A program made the position numbers and the translations under genes. A model generated the notes under the pieces. The model saw nothing but the letters and a program-made list of their open reading frames with translations. It was not told the DNA's origin and did not search any database. A stretch of 14,080 nt of DNA from an uncultured Geobacteraceae bacterium (GTDB taxonomy: Bacteria; Desulfobacterota; Desulfuromonadia; Geobacterales; Pseudopelobacteraceae), in contig CAIRND010000253.1 in NCBI GenBank assembly GCA_903879825.1, forward strand, positions 1 to 14,080. The letters run 5' to 3'. Of this stretch, positions 1 through 6,514 are shown in pieces (positions within the stretch are counted from its first letter, which is position 1; each line of letters begins with the position of its first letter).

Positions 1-76
1 GACTATAACAATTCAACCGTATACGGTCAAGCAATGCTTTGGAGGATTTTATTGACAGTAAAAAAACAGTAATTCG

Positions 77-104
77 TTGCTGATTAAAAATTTGGCGCTA
101 TACT
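77..104 (+). promoter_or_regulatory. Candidate sigma70 promoter for glutamate dehydrogenase
   Basis: A TTGCTG -35-like hexamer (77-82) is followed after 16 bp by TATACT (99-104), a 5/6 match to the -10 consensus. Transcription would start near 111, leaving a leader of about 28 bases with the AAGGAG ribosome binding site at 125-130. That start lies downstream of the ATG at 106, which supports the ATG at 139 as the true start. A perfect TTGACA at 52-57 has no -10 at a workable distance. The -35 is weak, so this is a by-eye call. Confidence 0.42.
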
Positions 105-138
105 GATGTCTCATTATTTTCTCCAAGGAGAACAGGCC

Positions 139-3114
139 ATGCATCTTCCCACCCTCGTCCGTCGCAGCACTCACTCCGCCAATCGTACCGCACAAGAGAA
201 CGCCATCTGGCTCCAGCAACATATGAGCCCCTATTTTTTTCAGGCGATGGCGGACGAAGAGAATTCTCTGGCACTGCTGGCGAGAGAAATGGAGCATCTG
301 CAACAGAATCGGCATCTGATTCTGACCGATCAGGAAAAACGGCTGGTGATCGCGTGTGTCAATCATCCGGGGTCACTTTACGGGACTCTGCGCAAGGTGG
401 GCGAACGTGAAATTTCCTATGCGATGTTCTCACATTCCAATGCCGACATGCCGGGTCTTTCTCGTGAGCTTGAAATTCAACGATTTGAGTTTGACCGTCG
501 CCGGAATAATGAAATAGATCTGAAGCAAACGGTTGATATTCCACCGGCACTGGTGCGGAAAGTGCGGACAGAGTTACGCGCTTCATTTCCGGCTTTTGAT
601 ATTACCAAGCTTGATCGACTGCTGAAAATACTCTGGTTGAACAATGAAAATTATATTCGGATGTCACCACCGACACGGACCGCCTATCTGGTCTGGCTGT
701 TTGATCGCGGCAATGCCTCCGGGGGGCTGTTTTTGGATATTGCCCGGGTTCAGCGCGACGGACGTAACGAGACCCGTGTGCTTTTTGCTGTTGGCAATCC
801 GCCGCAGGGAGAGTTTCTGCTGCAGCTGCTTGAGGTTTTTAATCGTCTGGATGTCGGCATCCGGCGCGCCTATTGCCTGACCATCTCAAACGGAATCCAT
901 CCGTACTTCCTCGGCTCTTTTCTTGTTATCAGCCGCACAGGGGAGGATATTTCACCTGAAAGCCCGCTGGCTGACCGTATGAAAAGGGAACTGTGTACGA
1001 CACAGATTCTGGCGACATCATCACCGGCATATCGCCACTATGTTGTTGACGGGCTCCTTTCCGGCGAGGATGCCGCGCTGGTAAACTCCTTCGTAGCATT
1101 CTGTCATACCAGCCTGGCCCATGGCCAGCCGGAGCGGTTTGGTCTCGATGATGTTCAGAGCGCATTTTATGATCATCCCGAAATGGCGCAGCTGCTGATC
1201 CGACTGTTCCGTGTGCGTTTCGACCCCGCTGTGACGGCACGTGAGAGTCTCTACGCCACTGCACGTGCCGAAGCTCAGTGTGCAGTGGATGGCTACAATA
1301 CTGGTCATCGCTGGCTGGATGATATTCGGCGTGCGGTGTATCGCTGCTGTTTGCTGCTGGTTACGCATACCCTCAAGACCAACTTTTTTGTGGTTGAGAA
1401 ACAGGCGCTCGCCTTCCGGATTGACCCGGCCTATCTGCGTTTGCTCGGCAGCGAATTCACCGCAGACCTGCCGGAAGCACTGCCGTTCCGTGTGACATTT
1501 TTCTTCAGTCGCTTTGGTGCCGGCTATCACGTGGGGTTTTCTGATATCGCCCGCGGTGGCTGGCGCACCGTTATTGCCCGCAGTGCCGATGATTACATTA
1601 CCTCAGCCAATACGATCTTCCGCGAGGTCTATGTGCTGGCCAATACCCAGCAATTAAAAAATAAGGATATCTATGAGGGGGGCTCAAAGCTGGCGGTAGT
1701 GCTGGACGCCTCTGATCTGGAACAGGCCGGAAACGAGGTTGAAAACTTTCGCCTCTATAAACTTCAATACGGTATCGCCAACGCCTTTCTGGATATTTTT
1801 ATCACCGAAAACGGTAAAGCCAAAGACCCGCGAGTGGTTGATTACTACGGCGATGACGAGCCGATCGAGATTGGCCCTGACGAAAATATGCATGATGACA
1901 TGATCGAGGCCATCGCCGCTCTGTCGAAAAAGCGTGGCTATATCCTTGGTGTCGGCATCATGTCCAGCAAACGCTTCGGCATCAATCACAAGGAGTATGG
2001 CGTTACCTCCACCGGTGTGGTGACTTTTGCTGAAATAACCATGGCTGAGGCGAGCGGTATCGACATGCGCCGCGATCAGTTTTCGCTGAAGATGACCGGT
2101 GGCCCGAATGGAGACGTTGCCGGTAATTGCCTGCGCATTATGCTGGATCGCTGTCCGGGTATGCAGGTACGCCTGGTCTTGGACGGAACAGCGGCTCTTT
2201 TTGATCCGAACGGTATCAATCATGAAGAATTACGCCGTATTGTTCTTGCCTCCGATCTGGACGCGTTCAATCCTGATTTTTTGGGGGAGGGTGGCTGTAT
2301 CGTGTTCCGGACAGGGCGGCGTGTGGAAGGGTTGAAGGAGTCGCACCGCAAAGTCACCCGCACCGCTGCCGGACTTGTTGAGGAATGGCTCGATATTGAT
2401 GATTTCAATCGTCTGTACACCAGTCTGGTTTTTACGGTGAAGGCAGATCTTTTTATTCCGGCCGGTGGTCGGCCGGAAACGATTGACGGCCAGAACTGGC
2501 GCTCCTTTCTGGATGATTCGGGCGTGCCGTCGTCGCGGGTAATTATAGAAGGTGCCAACTCCTACATCACGCCCGAAGCACGGATTCAGCTGCAAAAGAA
2601 CGGTGTGGTGCTGATGCGGGACGCCTCGGCAAATAAGTGCGGCGTTATTTCATCATCGTATGAAATTATCGCCAACCTGTTGCTTTCAGAACGTGAATTC
2701 ATGGAGCACAAGGAACGCTATGCTGCCGATGTGCTCGCCATTTTAGAAAAAAGGGCGGCCGACGAGGCGCGCCTGATTCTGCGTCGACGGATGGAATCGG
2801 GCGGGACTCTCCTCTATAGTGATGTCTCCGAAACGATCAGCCAGAACATAAATAACCTCTACTCCCGTCTGTTCGAGTTTTTCTCTGCCCGCCCGGAACT
2901 CTGTTTACAAGCCCCTTTCCGCCAAGCGGTGCTAAGCCACCTGCCGCGTATGCTTCAGGAATCAGCTGTGTACCGCCAGCGAATCAAGAAACTCCCGCAG
3001 AAGTACCTCTGTGCGATTCTGGCGGCTGAAATCGGTTCATCGCTGGTCTACAGCGGCAGTCGTGATGCTGATTTTGAAGATATGATCCGGCGACATCTGG
3101 CGAGGGTACTGTAA
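139..3114 (+). CDS. NAD-dependent glutamate dehydrogenase, large (~115 kDa class)
   Basis: Catalyses reversible oxidative deamination of glutamate to 2-oxoglutarate and ammonia with NAD in the cytoplasm, linking amino-acid catabolism to the TCA cycle. The start at 139 (991 residues) is preferred over 106 because AAGGAG at 125-130 sits 8 bases before it. The N-terminal ~450 residues are a long extension of the kind seen in large GDHs. The catalytic core follows: ARGGWR at 471-476, then TQQLKNKDI (503-511) leading to GGSK with Lys517 in the substrate-lysine region. The NAD-binding part carries GGPNGDVAGN (654-663), a dinucleotide-fold signature. The C-terminal motifs EGANSYITPEAR (from 804) and NKCGVISSSYE (from 832) are typical of the family; many relatives have Gly where Cys834 sits. 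The length fits the ~115 kDa class rather than the 50 or 180 kDa classes. It appears monocistronic, with 113 bp to the next start and no clear intrinsic terminator. Coenzyme preference is inferred from the class. Confidence 0.93.
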   Translation: MHLPTLVRRSTHSANRTAQENAIWLQQHMSPYFFQAMADEENSLALLAREMEHLQQNRHLILTDQEKRLVIACVNHPGSLYGTLRKVGEREISYAMFSHSNADMPGLSRELEIQRFEFDRRRNNEIDLKQTVDIPPALVRKVRTELRASFPAFDITKLDRLLKILWLNNENYIRMSPPTRTAYLVWLFDRGNASGGLFLDIARVQRDGRNETRVLFAVGNPPQGEFLLQLLEVFNRLDVGIRRAYCLTISNGIHPYFLGSFLVISRTGEDISPESPLADRMKRELCTTQILATSSPAYRHYVVDGLLSGEDAALVNSFVAFCHTSLAHGQPERFGLDDVQSAFYDHPEMAQLLIRLFRVRFDPAVTARESLYATARAEAQCAVDGYNTGHRWLDDIRRAVYRCCLLLVTHTLKTNFFVVEKQALAFRIDPAYLRLLGSEFTADLPEALPFRVTFFFSRFGAGYHVGFSDIARGGWRTVIARSADDYITSANTIFREVYVLANTQQLKNKDIYEGGSKLAVVLDASDLEQAGNEVENFRLYKLQYGIANAFLDIFITENGKAKDPRVVDYYGDDEPIEIGPDENMHDDMIEAIAALSKKRGYILGVGIMSSKRFGINHKEYGVTSTGVVTFAEITMAEASGIDMRRDQFSLKMTGGPNGDVAGNCLRIMLDRCPGMQVRLVLDGTAALFDPNGINHEELRRIVLASDLDAFNPDFLGEGGCIVFRTGRRVEGLKESHRKVTRTAAGLVEEWLDIDDFNRLYTSLVFTVKADLFIPAGGRPETIDGQNWRSFLDDSGVPSSRVIIEGANSYITPEARIQLQKNGVVLMRDASANKCGVISSSYEIIANLLLSEREFMEHKERYAADVLAILEKRAADEARLILRRRMESGGTLLYSDVSETISQNINNLYSRLFEFFSARPELCLQAPFRQAVLSHLPRMLQESAVYRQRIKKLPQKYLCAILAAEIGSSLVYSGSRDADFEDMIRRHLARVL

Positions 3115-3165
3115 ACCGTTTGGCTTGATGTGATCCGTGGCTGACTATTTGATTGAAAATCATGT

Positions 3166-3194
3166 TTTATAAACTATGTTCCCTGTGGTATAGA
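3166..3194 (+). promoter_or_regulatory. Weak candidate promoter of the PilZ/FapA cluster
   Basis: TTTATA (3166-3171, 4/6 to the -35) and TATAGA (3189-3194, 4/6 to the -10) are separated by 17 bp, 33 bp before the PilZ start. The 113-bp gap after the dehydrogenase is AT-rich and holds no reading frame of note, so a promoter here is expected, but the match is modest. No c-di-GMP (GEMM) riboswitch was recognised in the gap. Confidence 0.25.
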
Positions 3195-3227
3195 CGGTGA
3201 AATATTTGAGAATTGTGGAGAGCGGTG

Positions 3228-3944
3228 ATGAGCAATAGCCAGATGACTATTCTGTTGATCTGTCGTGAAGGGGTAAGCCAGCGGGTGTATCAGGCAGAGC
3301 TTGACATTCCCGGAGTGCTGCTGGTGTGCGTTCCTGATCTGATGGAGTTTTTCAGCAGGGGTATTTACTGCCCCCTGAGCGGAATTCTGGTTGATATGCC
3401 TACGTATATGCGCGGCAGCGAAGATGAAAAACGGTTGTTAACGGATTTAGTGGCGCTTTTTCCCGCTCTGAGACTTAAATGTAACGAATCCACCGGCGAG
3501 ATTCGTACGCTCCCTTTTGGAACAACATATCCCGGAAATACCTCTCCATCACTTTTTGTGCAAAAATATTGTACCTCATTTGCGGAGCGCAAGGTACGAG
3601 CCAGTGAACGATCGTTGTTGCATCTACCGGCGCTGCTACAGATGACCCTTCCCGTTGATGTTCTGCCCGGTACGAAGACGGTAACGGCAAACGTGTCCTG
3701 TGGTGGTTGTTTTCTGATCAGATTTGATCTGTGGAATGTGGGAGATAACGGTTGGCTTGTCCTTCCGACCTTAAAAGATGCTGCACCCATTCCGGTGGAG
3801 GTCTGCTTTGTCAGGTCGTGGGGTGAACATGGTTCTCTGCCCGGAATGGGGGTCAGGTTCGTTGAACTTTCAGAGGCGCAGAGAGTTGAATTGAGTCACC
3901 TTAGTGGCCAGAGCTTCATACGGGATGAGATAAAAGCGTTGTAA
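3228..3944 (+). CDS. PilZ-domain protein with N-terminal receiver-like region
   Basis: A predicted cytoplasmic c-di-GMP effector of 238 residues. The start at 3228 follows GGAGAG at 3217-3222 with 5 bases spacing; a TTG at 3213 is possible but lies upstream of that site. The C-terminal half is a PilZ domain: the RxxxR motif is Arg124-Ala-Ser-Glu-Arg128, and the second half of the binding site is Asn155-Val-Ser157-Cys-Gly-Gly160 (NxSxxG). Both c-di-GMP contact motifs are therefore intact. The N-terminal ~110 residues alternate hydrophobic strands and helices (ILLICRE, VLLVCVP, GILVDMP) in an order like a receiver domain, but lack the acidic pair and invariant Lys, so it would be a degenerate receiver; this is inference. 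It leads a cluster with two orphan receivers and a FapA protein, which suggests a role in surface behaviour or motility. Confidence 0.8.
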   Translation: MSNSQMTILLICREGVSQRVYQAELDIPGVLLVCVPDLMEFFSRGIYCPLSGILVDMPTYMRGSEDEKRLLTDLVALFPALRLKCNESTGEIRTLPFGTTYPGNTSPSLFVQKYCTSFAERKVRASERSLLHLPALLQMTLPVDVLPGTKTVTANVSCGGCFLIRFDLWNVGDNGWLVLPTLKDAAPIPVEVCFVRSWGEHGSLPGMGVRFVELSEAQRVELSHLSGQSFIRDEIKAL

Positions 3945-3958
3945 GGATTAGCCGATGT
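3931..3958 (+). promoter_or_regulatory. Possible sigma28 (FliA)-type promoter
   Basis: TAAA at 3931-3934 and GCCGATGT at 3951-3958 resemble the flagellar sigma28 consensus TAAA-N15-GCCGATAA, with 6 of 8 bases of the -10 matching and a spacer one base too long (16). It lies across the end of the PilZ gene and would start transcription near 3965, about 48 bases before the receiver gene at 4013. Such short motifs occur by chance, so confidence is low, but the position before a receiver/FapA pair is sensible. Confidence 0.25.
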
Positions 3959-3990
3959 ATATACGGGGTGGAGGGCAACGTCGTCCTCTG

Positions 3991-4005
3991 ATCTCCTGTG
4001 GAGGT
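3991..4005 (+). promoter_or_regulatory. Hairpin covering the receiver ribosome binding site
   Basis: ATCTCC (3991-3996) can pair with GGAGGT (4000-4005) across a 3-base loop, one pair being G-U. The right arm contains the GGAGG (4000-4004) ribosome binding site of the gene starting at 4013, 8 bases downstream. The fold could limit initiation. The stem is only 6 bp and may be fortuitous. Confidence 0.3.
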
Positions 4006-4012
4006 GTAAAAG

Positions 4013-4423
4013 ATGGTGAAATGCCTGGTAGTGGATGATGATGAATTGGGACGTGACCTTATAGCCCATTATCTTAAAGGGATTGCTGACTGCGAGATGG
4101 CTGGCAACGGCGTGAAGGCCGTAGAAATGTTCCGCACTGCGTTTGAGGCGGGTATCCCCTATGACCTGATAATTTTGGATATTGTGATGCCCGAGATGGA
4201 CGGCCATACCGCAGCAAAAGAGATCCGTAACGTTGAGAAGGAATGGGGGGTTTCGATACATGAGGGGGTTAATATTATGGTGCTCTCCTCTCTGAATACT
4301 CCCGGAGATGTGATGCAGGCGTATGTTTCGGCCCGCTCTGCCGCACACCTGGTGAAGCCGGTGCATCCCGAAAAACTGCTCGCGACCCTGAGCAAAATGG
4401 GCATATGCACGCAGCGGCAATGA
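4013..4423 (+). CDS. Single-domain response regulator (CheY-like receiver)
   Basis: A 136-residue stand-alone receiver with no output domain, so it should act by protein contact or by passing phosphate on. The phosphorylation site is complete: acidic residues Asp8-Asp10, phospho-acceptor Asp56 in LDIVMPEMDG, Ser92 at the Thr/Ser switch and Lys115 in LVKP. The residue three before the Lys, normally Tyr or Phe (CheY Tyr106), is His112, an unusual substitution at the signal-propagating position. GGAGG lies 8 bases before the ATG. It sits 68 bp after the PilZ gene and 40 bp before the FapA gene. No cognate kinase is adjacent; the hybrid kinase at 9084-12287 is the nearest and ends in an HPt domain, making it a possible donor by inference. 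Confidence 0.92.
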   Translation: MVKCLVVDDDELGRDLIAHYLKGIADCEMAGNGVKAVEMFRTAFEAGIPYDLIILDIVMPEMDGHTAAKEIRNVEKEWGVSIHEGVNIMVLSSLNTPGDVMQAYVSARSAAHLVKPVHPEKLLATLSKMGICTQRQ

Positions 4424-4463
4424 GGTTGGGTCGTAACCAAAAAAGGTTTCATGGGGACAAAAT

Positions 4464-5933
4464 ATGTTCATAAAGGAAAAAGAGTCTGTCAGCCGCTTTG
4501 AAGTCAAACGCCAGGGGTATACTCTCGTGTTGGAAGTCAGCTCTGACGCTTTGGAATGCATTTGTATCTATGAACCGTCGAATCTCGGCGGGACACCTCT
4601 CACTAAGCCTGAGTTACTGGAACATTTGGCACAGTTTAAGGTTACGGAAGGCCTTATTCCTGAGTCGGTAGCCACTCTGTTGGTTTCTGCAGTGAGTGGA
4701 CAGGCTGTTAAACGTCTGCTGCTGTGCCGGGGAATTCCGATGATTCCGGGTGAGGATGGAAAGCATGTCTTGTGCACTCCCGAGAAACCTGTGGAAGTCG
4801 TGGAGCCGGATAAAGGGAACAGTGGAACCGTGGATTTTCGCAACGTACAATCGTTCCTGAATGTTGATGATGGGGATCTGATTGCAACGATAATCCCCCC
4901 TGGTGCAGGAACGTCGGGCAGAACGGTGACCGGTAAGATAATCCCGCCGCAGCCGGGTGCCCGGATTATGCTTGGAATCGGGCAAAATGCCCGTTTAAGC
5001 GAAGATGGTACGAAAGTCTTTGCTGCGGGAACCGGGCGCGTCTGTGTTCGGGATAACGTGATTTTAGTTGATGATGTCTATGTGGTCGCCGGCAGCGTGG
5101 ATTTCAAGGTCGGCAACATCGTCTTCAAGGGATATGTAGAGGTCAAGGGTGATGTGCTGGACGGTTTTTCCATTAAGGCCACCAGAGGAATAAAGATACA
5201 GGGGAATATCGGAGTCTGTTCGATAGAGTCAGAGGGGGATATTTCCTTTTGCGGTATGAGTGGCCAGGGGACGGGGTCGATCAAATGCGGCGGTTCAATT
5301 ACGGCCAACTTTATCTATGATTCATTGATAGAATGTGCCGGCTCTGTTACTGCCGATGTCGAGATTCGAAACTCTCAAATTAAGAGTCTGGGGGTAATCT
5401 CCGTTAACAAGGGAGGCCTGGCTGGTGGAGAATATTTTGCTTTGGCGGGGATTGAATGCGTTAATCTTGGCAGCAAAACATCGCTTCGTACCCGCGTGGT
5501 TGCAGGTATTCACTATCGTGACCTTGAAGAGCTCAGTGAGTTGTTTAACGAATTGAAGAGTATGGTTGCAGAGTACAGCGCCGCACCAAAAGGGACCGTC
5601 GACCTGAAAGAATTTGCAAAAAAGCGCGCGGTTATTACGGAACGAACCCAGGAAGTTCGGGCGCGGACCTATGAAAAGTGTAACCCGAAGATAAATGTAA
5701 CAAGAATGCTTTATGAGGGTGTTACGATTACTCTCGGAATAATAAGCGACAATAGTTTAGGTGAACGCAAAGGCCCTATGAGCGTGATAGAGAACACCAT
5801 TGAAGGGGGCTTTCGTTTCCTCGGAATGACTTCGATTGCCTTCAAGGCCCAGCAGATTGAACAGACCTTCATTCAACAGGATCTTCTTGATAAACAAAAA
5901 AAGAGTGTGGCACGAACGGGGGAGAGTGAATGA
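4464..5933 (+). CDS. FapA-family protein (DUF342)
   Basis: A 489-residue member of the DUF342/FapA (flagellar assembly protein A) family, predicted cytoplasmic; no signal peptide or membrane segment is visible. Residues 1 to about 205 form the FapA N-terminal region, including the conserved PPGAGTSGRTVTGK stretch (145-158). Residues about 210-345 are Gly- and Val-rich short repeats (GSVDFKVGNIVFKGYVEVKGD and so on) typical of a right-handed beta-helix similar to polymer-forming bactofilin-like domains. Residues about 350-405 are charged and helical, a likely coiled coil. A smaller C-terminal domain follows. The family is widespread but biochemically ill-defined; links to flagella or surface structures are reported for some members. 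The ribosome binding site is modest (GGGG at 4453-4456). It is flanked by receivers and its last codons overlap the next gene, implying coupled expression. Confidence 0.88.
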   Translation: MFIKEKESVSRFEVKRQGYTLVLEVSSDALECICIYEPSNLGGTPLTKPELLEHLAQFKVTEGLIPESVATLLVSAVSGQAVKRLLLCRGIPMIPGEDGKHVLCTPEKPVEVVEPDKGNSGTVDFRNVQSFLNVDDGDLIATIIPPGAGTSGRTVTGKIIPPQPGARIMLGIGQNARLSEDGTKVFAAGTGRVCVRDNVILVDDVYVVAGSVDFKVGNIVFKGYVEVKGDVLDGFSIKATRGIKIQGNIGVCSIESEGDISFCGMSGQGTGSIKCGGSITANFIYDSLIECAGSVTADVEIRNSQIKSLGVISVNKGGLAGGEYFALAGIECVNLGSKTSLRTRVVAGIHYRDLEELSELFNELKSMVAEYSAAPKGTVDLKEFAKKRAVITERTQEVRARTYEKCNPKINVTRMLYEGVTITLGIISDNSLGERKGPMSVIENTIEGGFRFLGMTSIAFKAQQIEQTFIQQDLLDKQKKSVARTGESE

Positions 5934-6322
5934 GAGCGTTAATTGTTGACGATGTGGAAATGAATCGGGATTTGTTGGCCATCTTTCTGGAAGGTCGTGC
6001 CGATACTGTCACTGCGGAGAGTGGTGAAGAAGCTATTGGTCTGGTTGAGGATGCATTGCGCACGGACAGCTATTTTGACCTGATCTGTATGGATATCGGT
6101 CTGCCCGGTATCAGCGGGCATCAGGCGCTTGAGACCATTCGTAAAATGGAGGCAGCGTGTGACAGCGTGAGGCGTGCGACTGTTTTTATGGTGACCGGCA
6201 GCAGTTCCCCTGACGACATGTTTGATGCGCTGCTGCAGGGTGGGTGCGATGATTATCTGACCAAGCCATTGATGAAGCAGAATTTTGTGGCCCTTCTTGA
6301 TAAATATGGGCTGGTATCTTAA
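5930..6322 (+). CDS. Single-domain response regulator (CheY-like receiver)
   Basis: A 130-residue stand-alone receiver. Asp7-Asp8 form the acidic pair, Asp55 in CMDIGLPG is the acceptor, Thr89 the switch residue and Lys112 (DYLTKP) the invariant Lys, with the aromatic Tyr109 in the canonical place. All active-site residues are present, unlike the sister gene at 4013, which has His at that aromatic position. The ATG overlaps the FapA stop as ATGA, and GGGGGAG just upstream gives a good ribosome binding site, so translation is probably coupled. No output domain is present. Its N-terminal sequence (LIVDDVEMNRDLLA) resembles the second receiver of the hybrid kinase at 9084-12287 (LVVDDVEINRMVAS). 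The TAA stop falls at the boundary of an inverted-repeat element. Confidence 0.92.
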   Translation: MRALIVDDVEMNRDLLAIFLEGRADTVTAESGEEAIGLVEDALRTDSYFDLICMDIGLPGISGHQALETIRKMEAACDSVRRATVFMVTGSSSPDDMFDALLQGGCDDYLTKPLMKQNFVALLDKYGLVS

Positions 6323-6462
6323 ATCTACTTTGTCACATTCCAAAGCAACCCCCTTGTCAGGGGGGACTTTATAGGCTCTCCCCTGATAAATACCCTCTGG
6401 GGCATAAAGGGAGCGGGGATGGGTTGGATTCGGTGCTGAGAAGGTAATGTGACAAAGTAGAA
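6323..6462. mobile_element. MITE-like element with 16-bp terminal inverted repeats
   Basis: TCTACTTTGTCACATT (6324-6339) is repeated as its exact reverse complement AATGTGACAAAGTAGA (6446-6461). The 106 bases between contain further pairings: CAACCC (6346-6351) with GGGTTG (6421-6426), and a C5/G5 hairpin around TTGTCA (6349-6365), so the whole unit can fold back on itself. TTAA occurs immediately outside one extra A on each side (6319-6322 and 6463-6466), consistent with a target duplication. There is no meaningful reading frame. It fills most of the 192-bp gap between the receiver gene and the TonB receptor gene. It is most simply a non-autonomous transposable element or genomic foldback repeat; no second copy is in the window to confirm mobility. 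It could also act on transcription between the two operons. Confidence 0.65.
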
Positions 6463-6514
6463 TTAATAAACCGGGAAAATAGCATATGTTGTGACGGAAG
6501 ATGAGGTGGGCCGC

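Noticed and set aside
2..72. Open frames at the left edge ending at 53-55 (TGA) and 70-72 (TAA), possibly the 3' end of an upstream gene
   Set aside because: Fewer than 25 codons in either frame, no recognisable motif, and no way to choose between them.
106..138. Upstream ATG at 106 as the start of glutamate dehydrogenase
   Set aside because: No ribosome binding site before it, and it lies above the predicted transcription start; the ATG at 139 has AAGGAG at good spacing.
2456..2478. Perfect 8-bp inverted repeat TTCCGGCC/GGCCGGAA inside the glutamate dehydrogenase gene
   Set aside because: It encodes the conserved FIPAGGRPET segment; the codons for Pro, Ala, Gly and Arg produce the symmetry, so no separate signal is needed.
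3149..3168. TGATT-GAA-AATCA followed by TGTTTT after glutamate dehydrogenase as a terminator
   Set aside because: A 5-bp AT-rich stem with a broken T-tract is not convincing.
6323..6514. c-di-GMP or cobalamin riboswitch upstream of the TonB receptor
   Set aside because: No conserved aptamer core was found; the structure there is explained by the inverted-repeat element.
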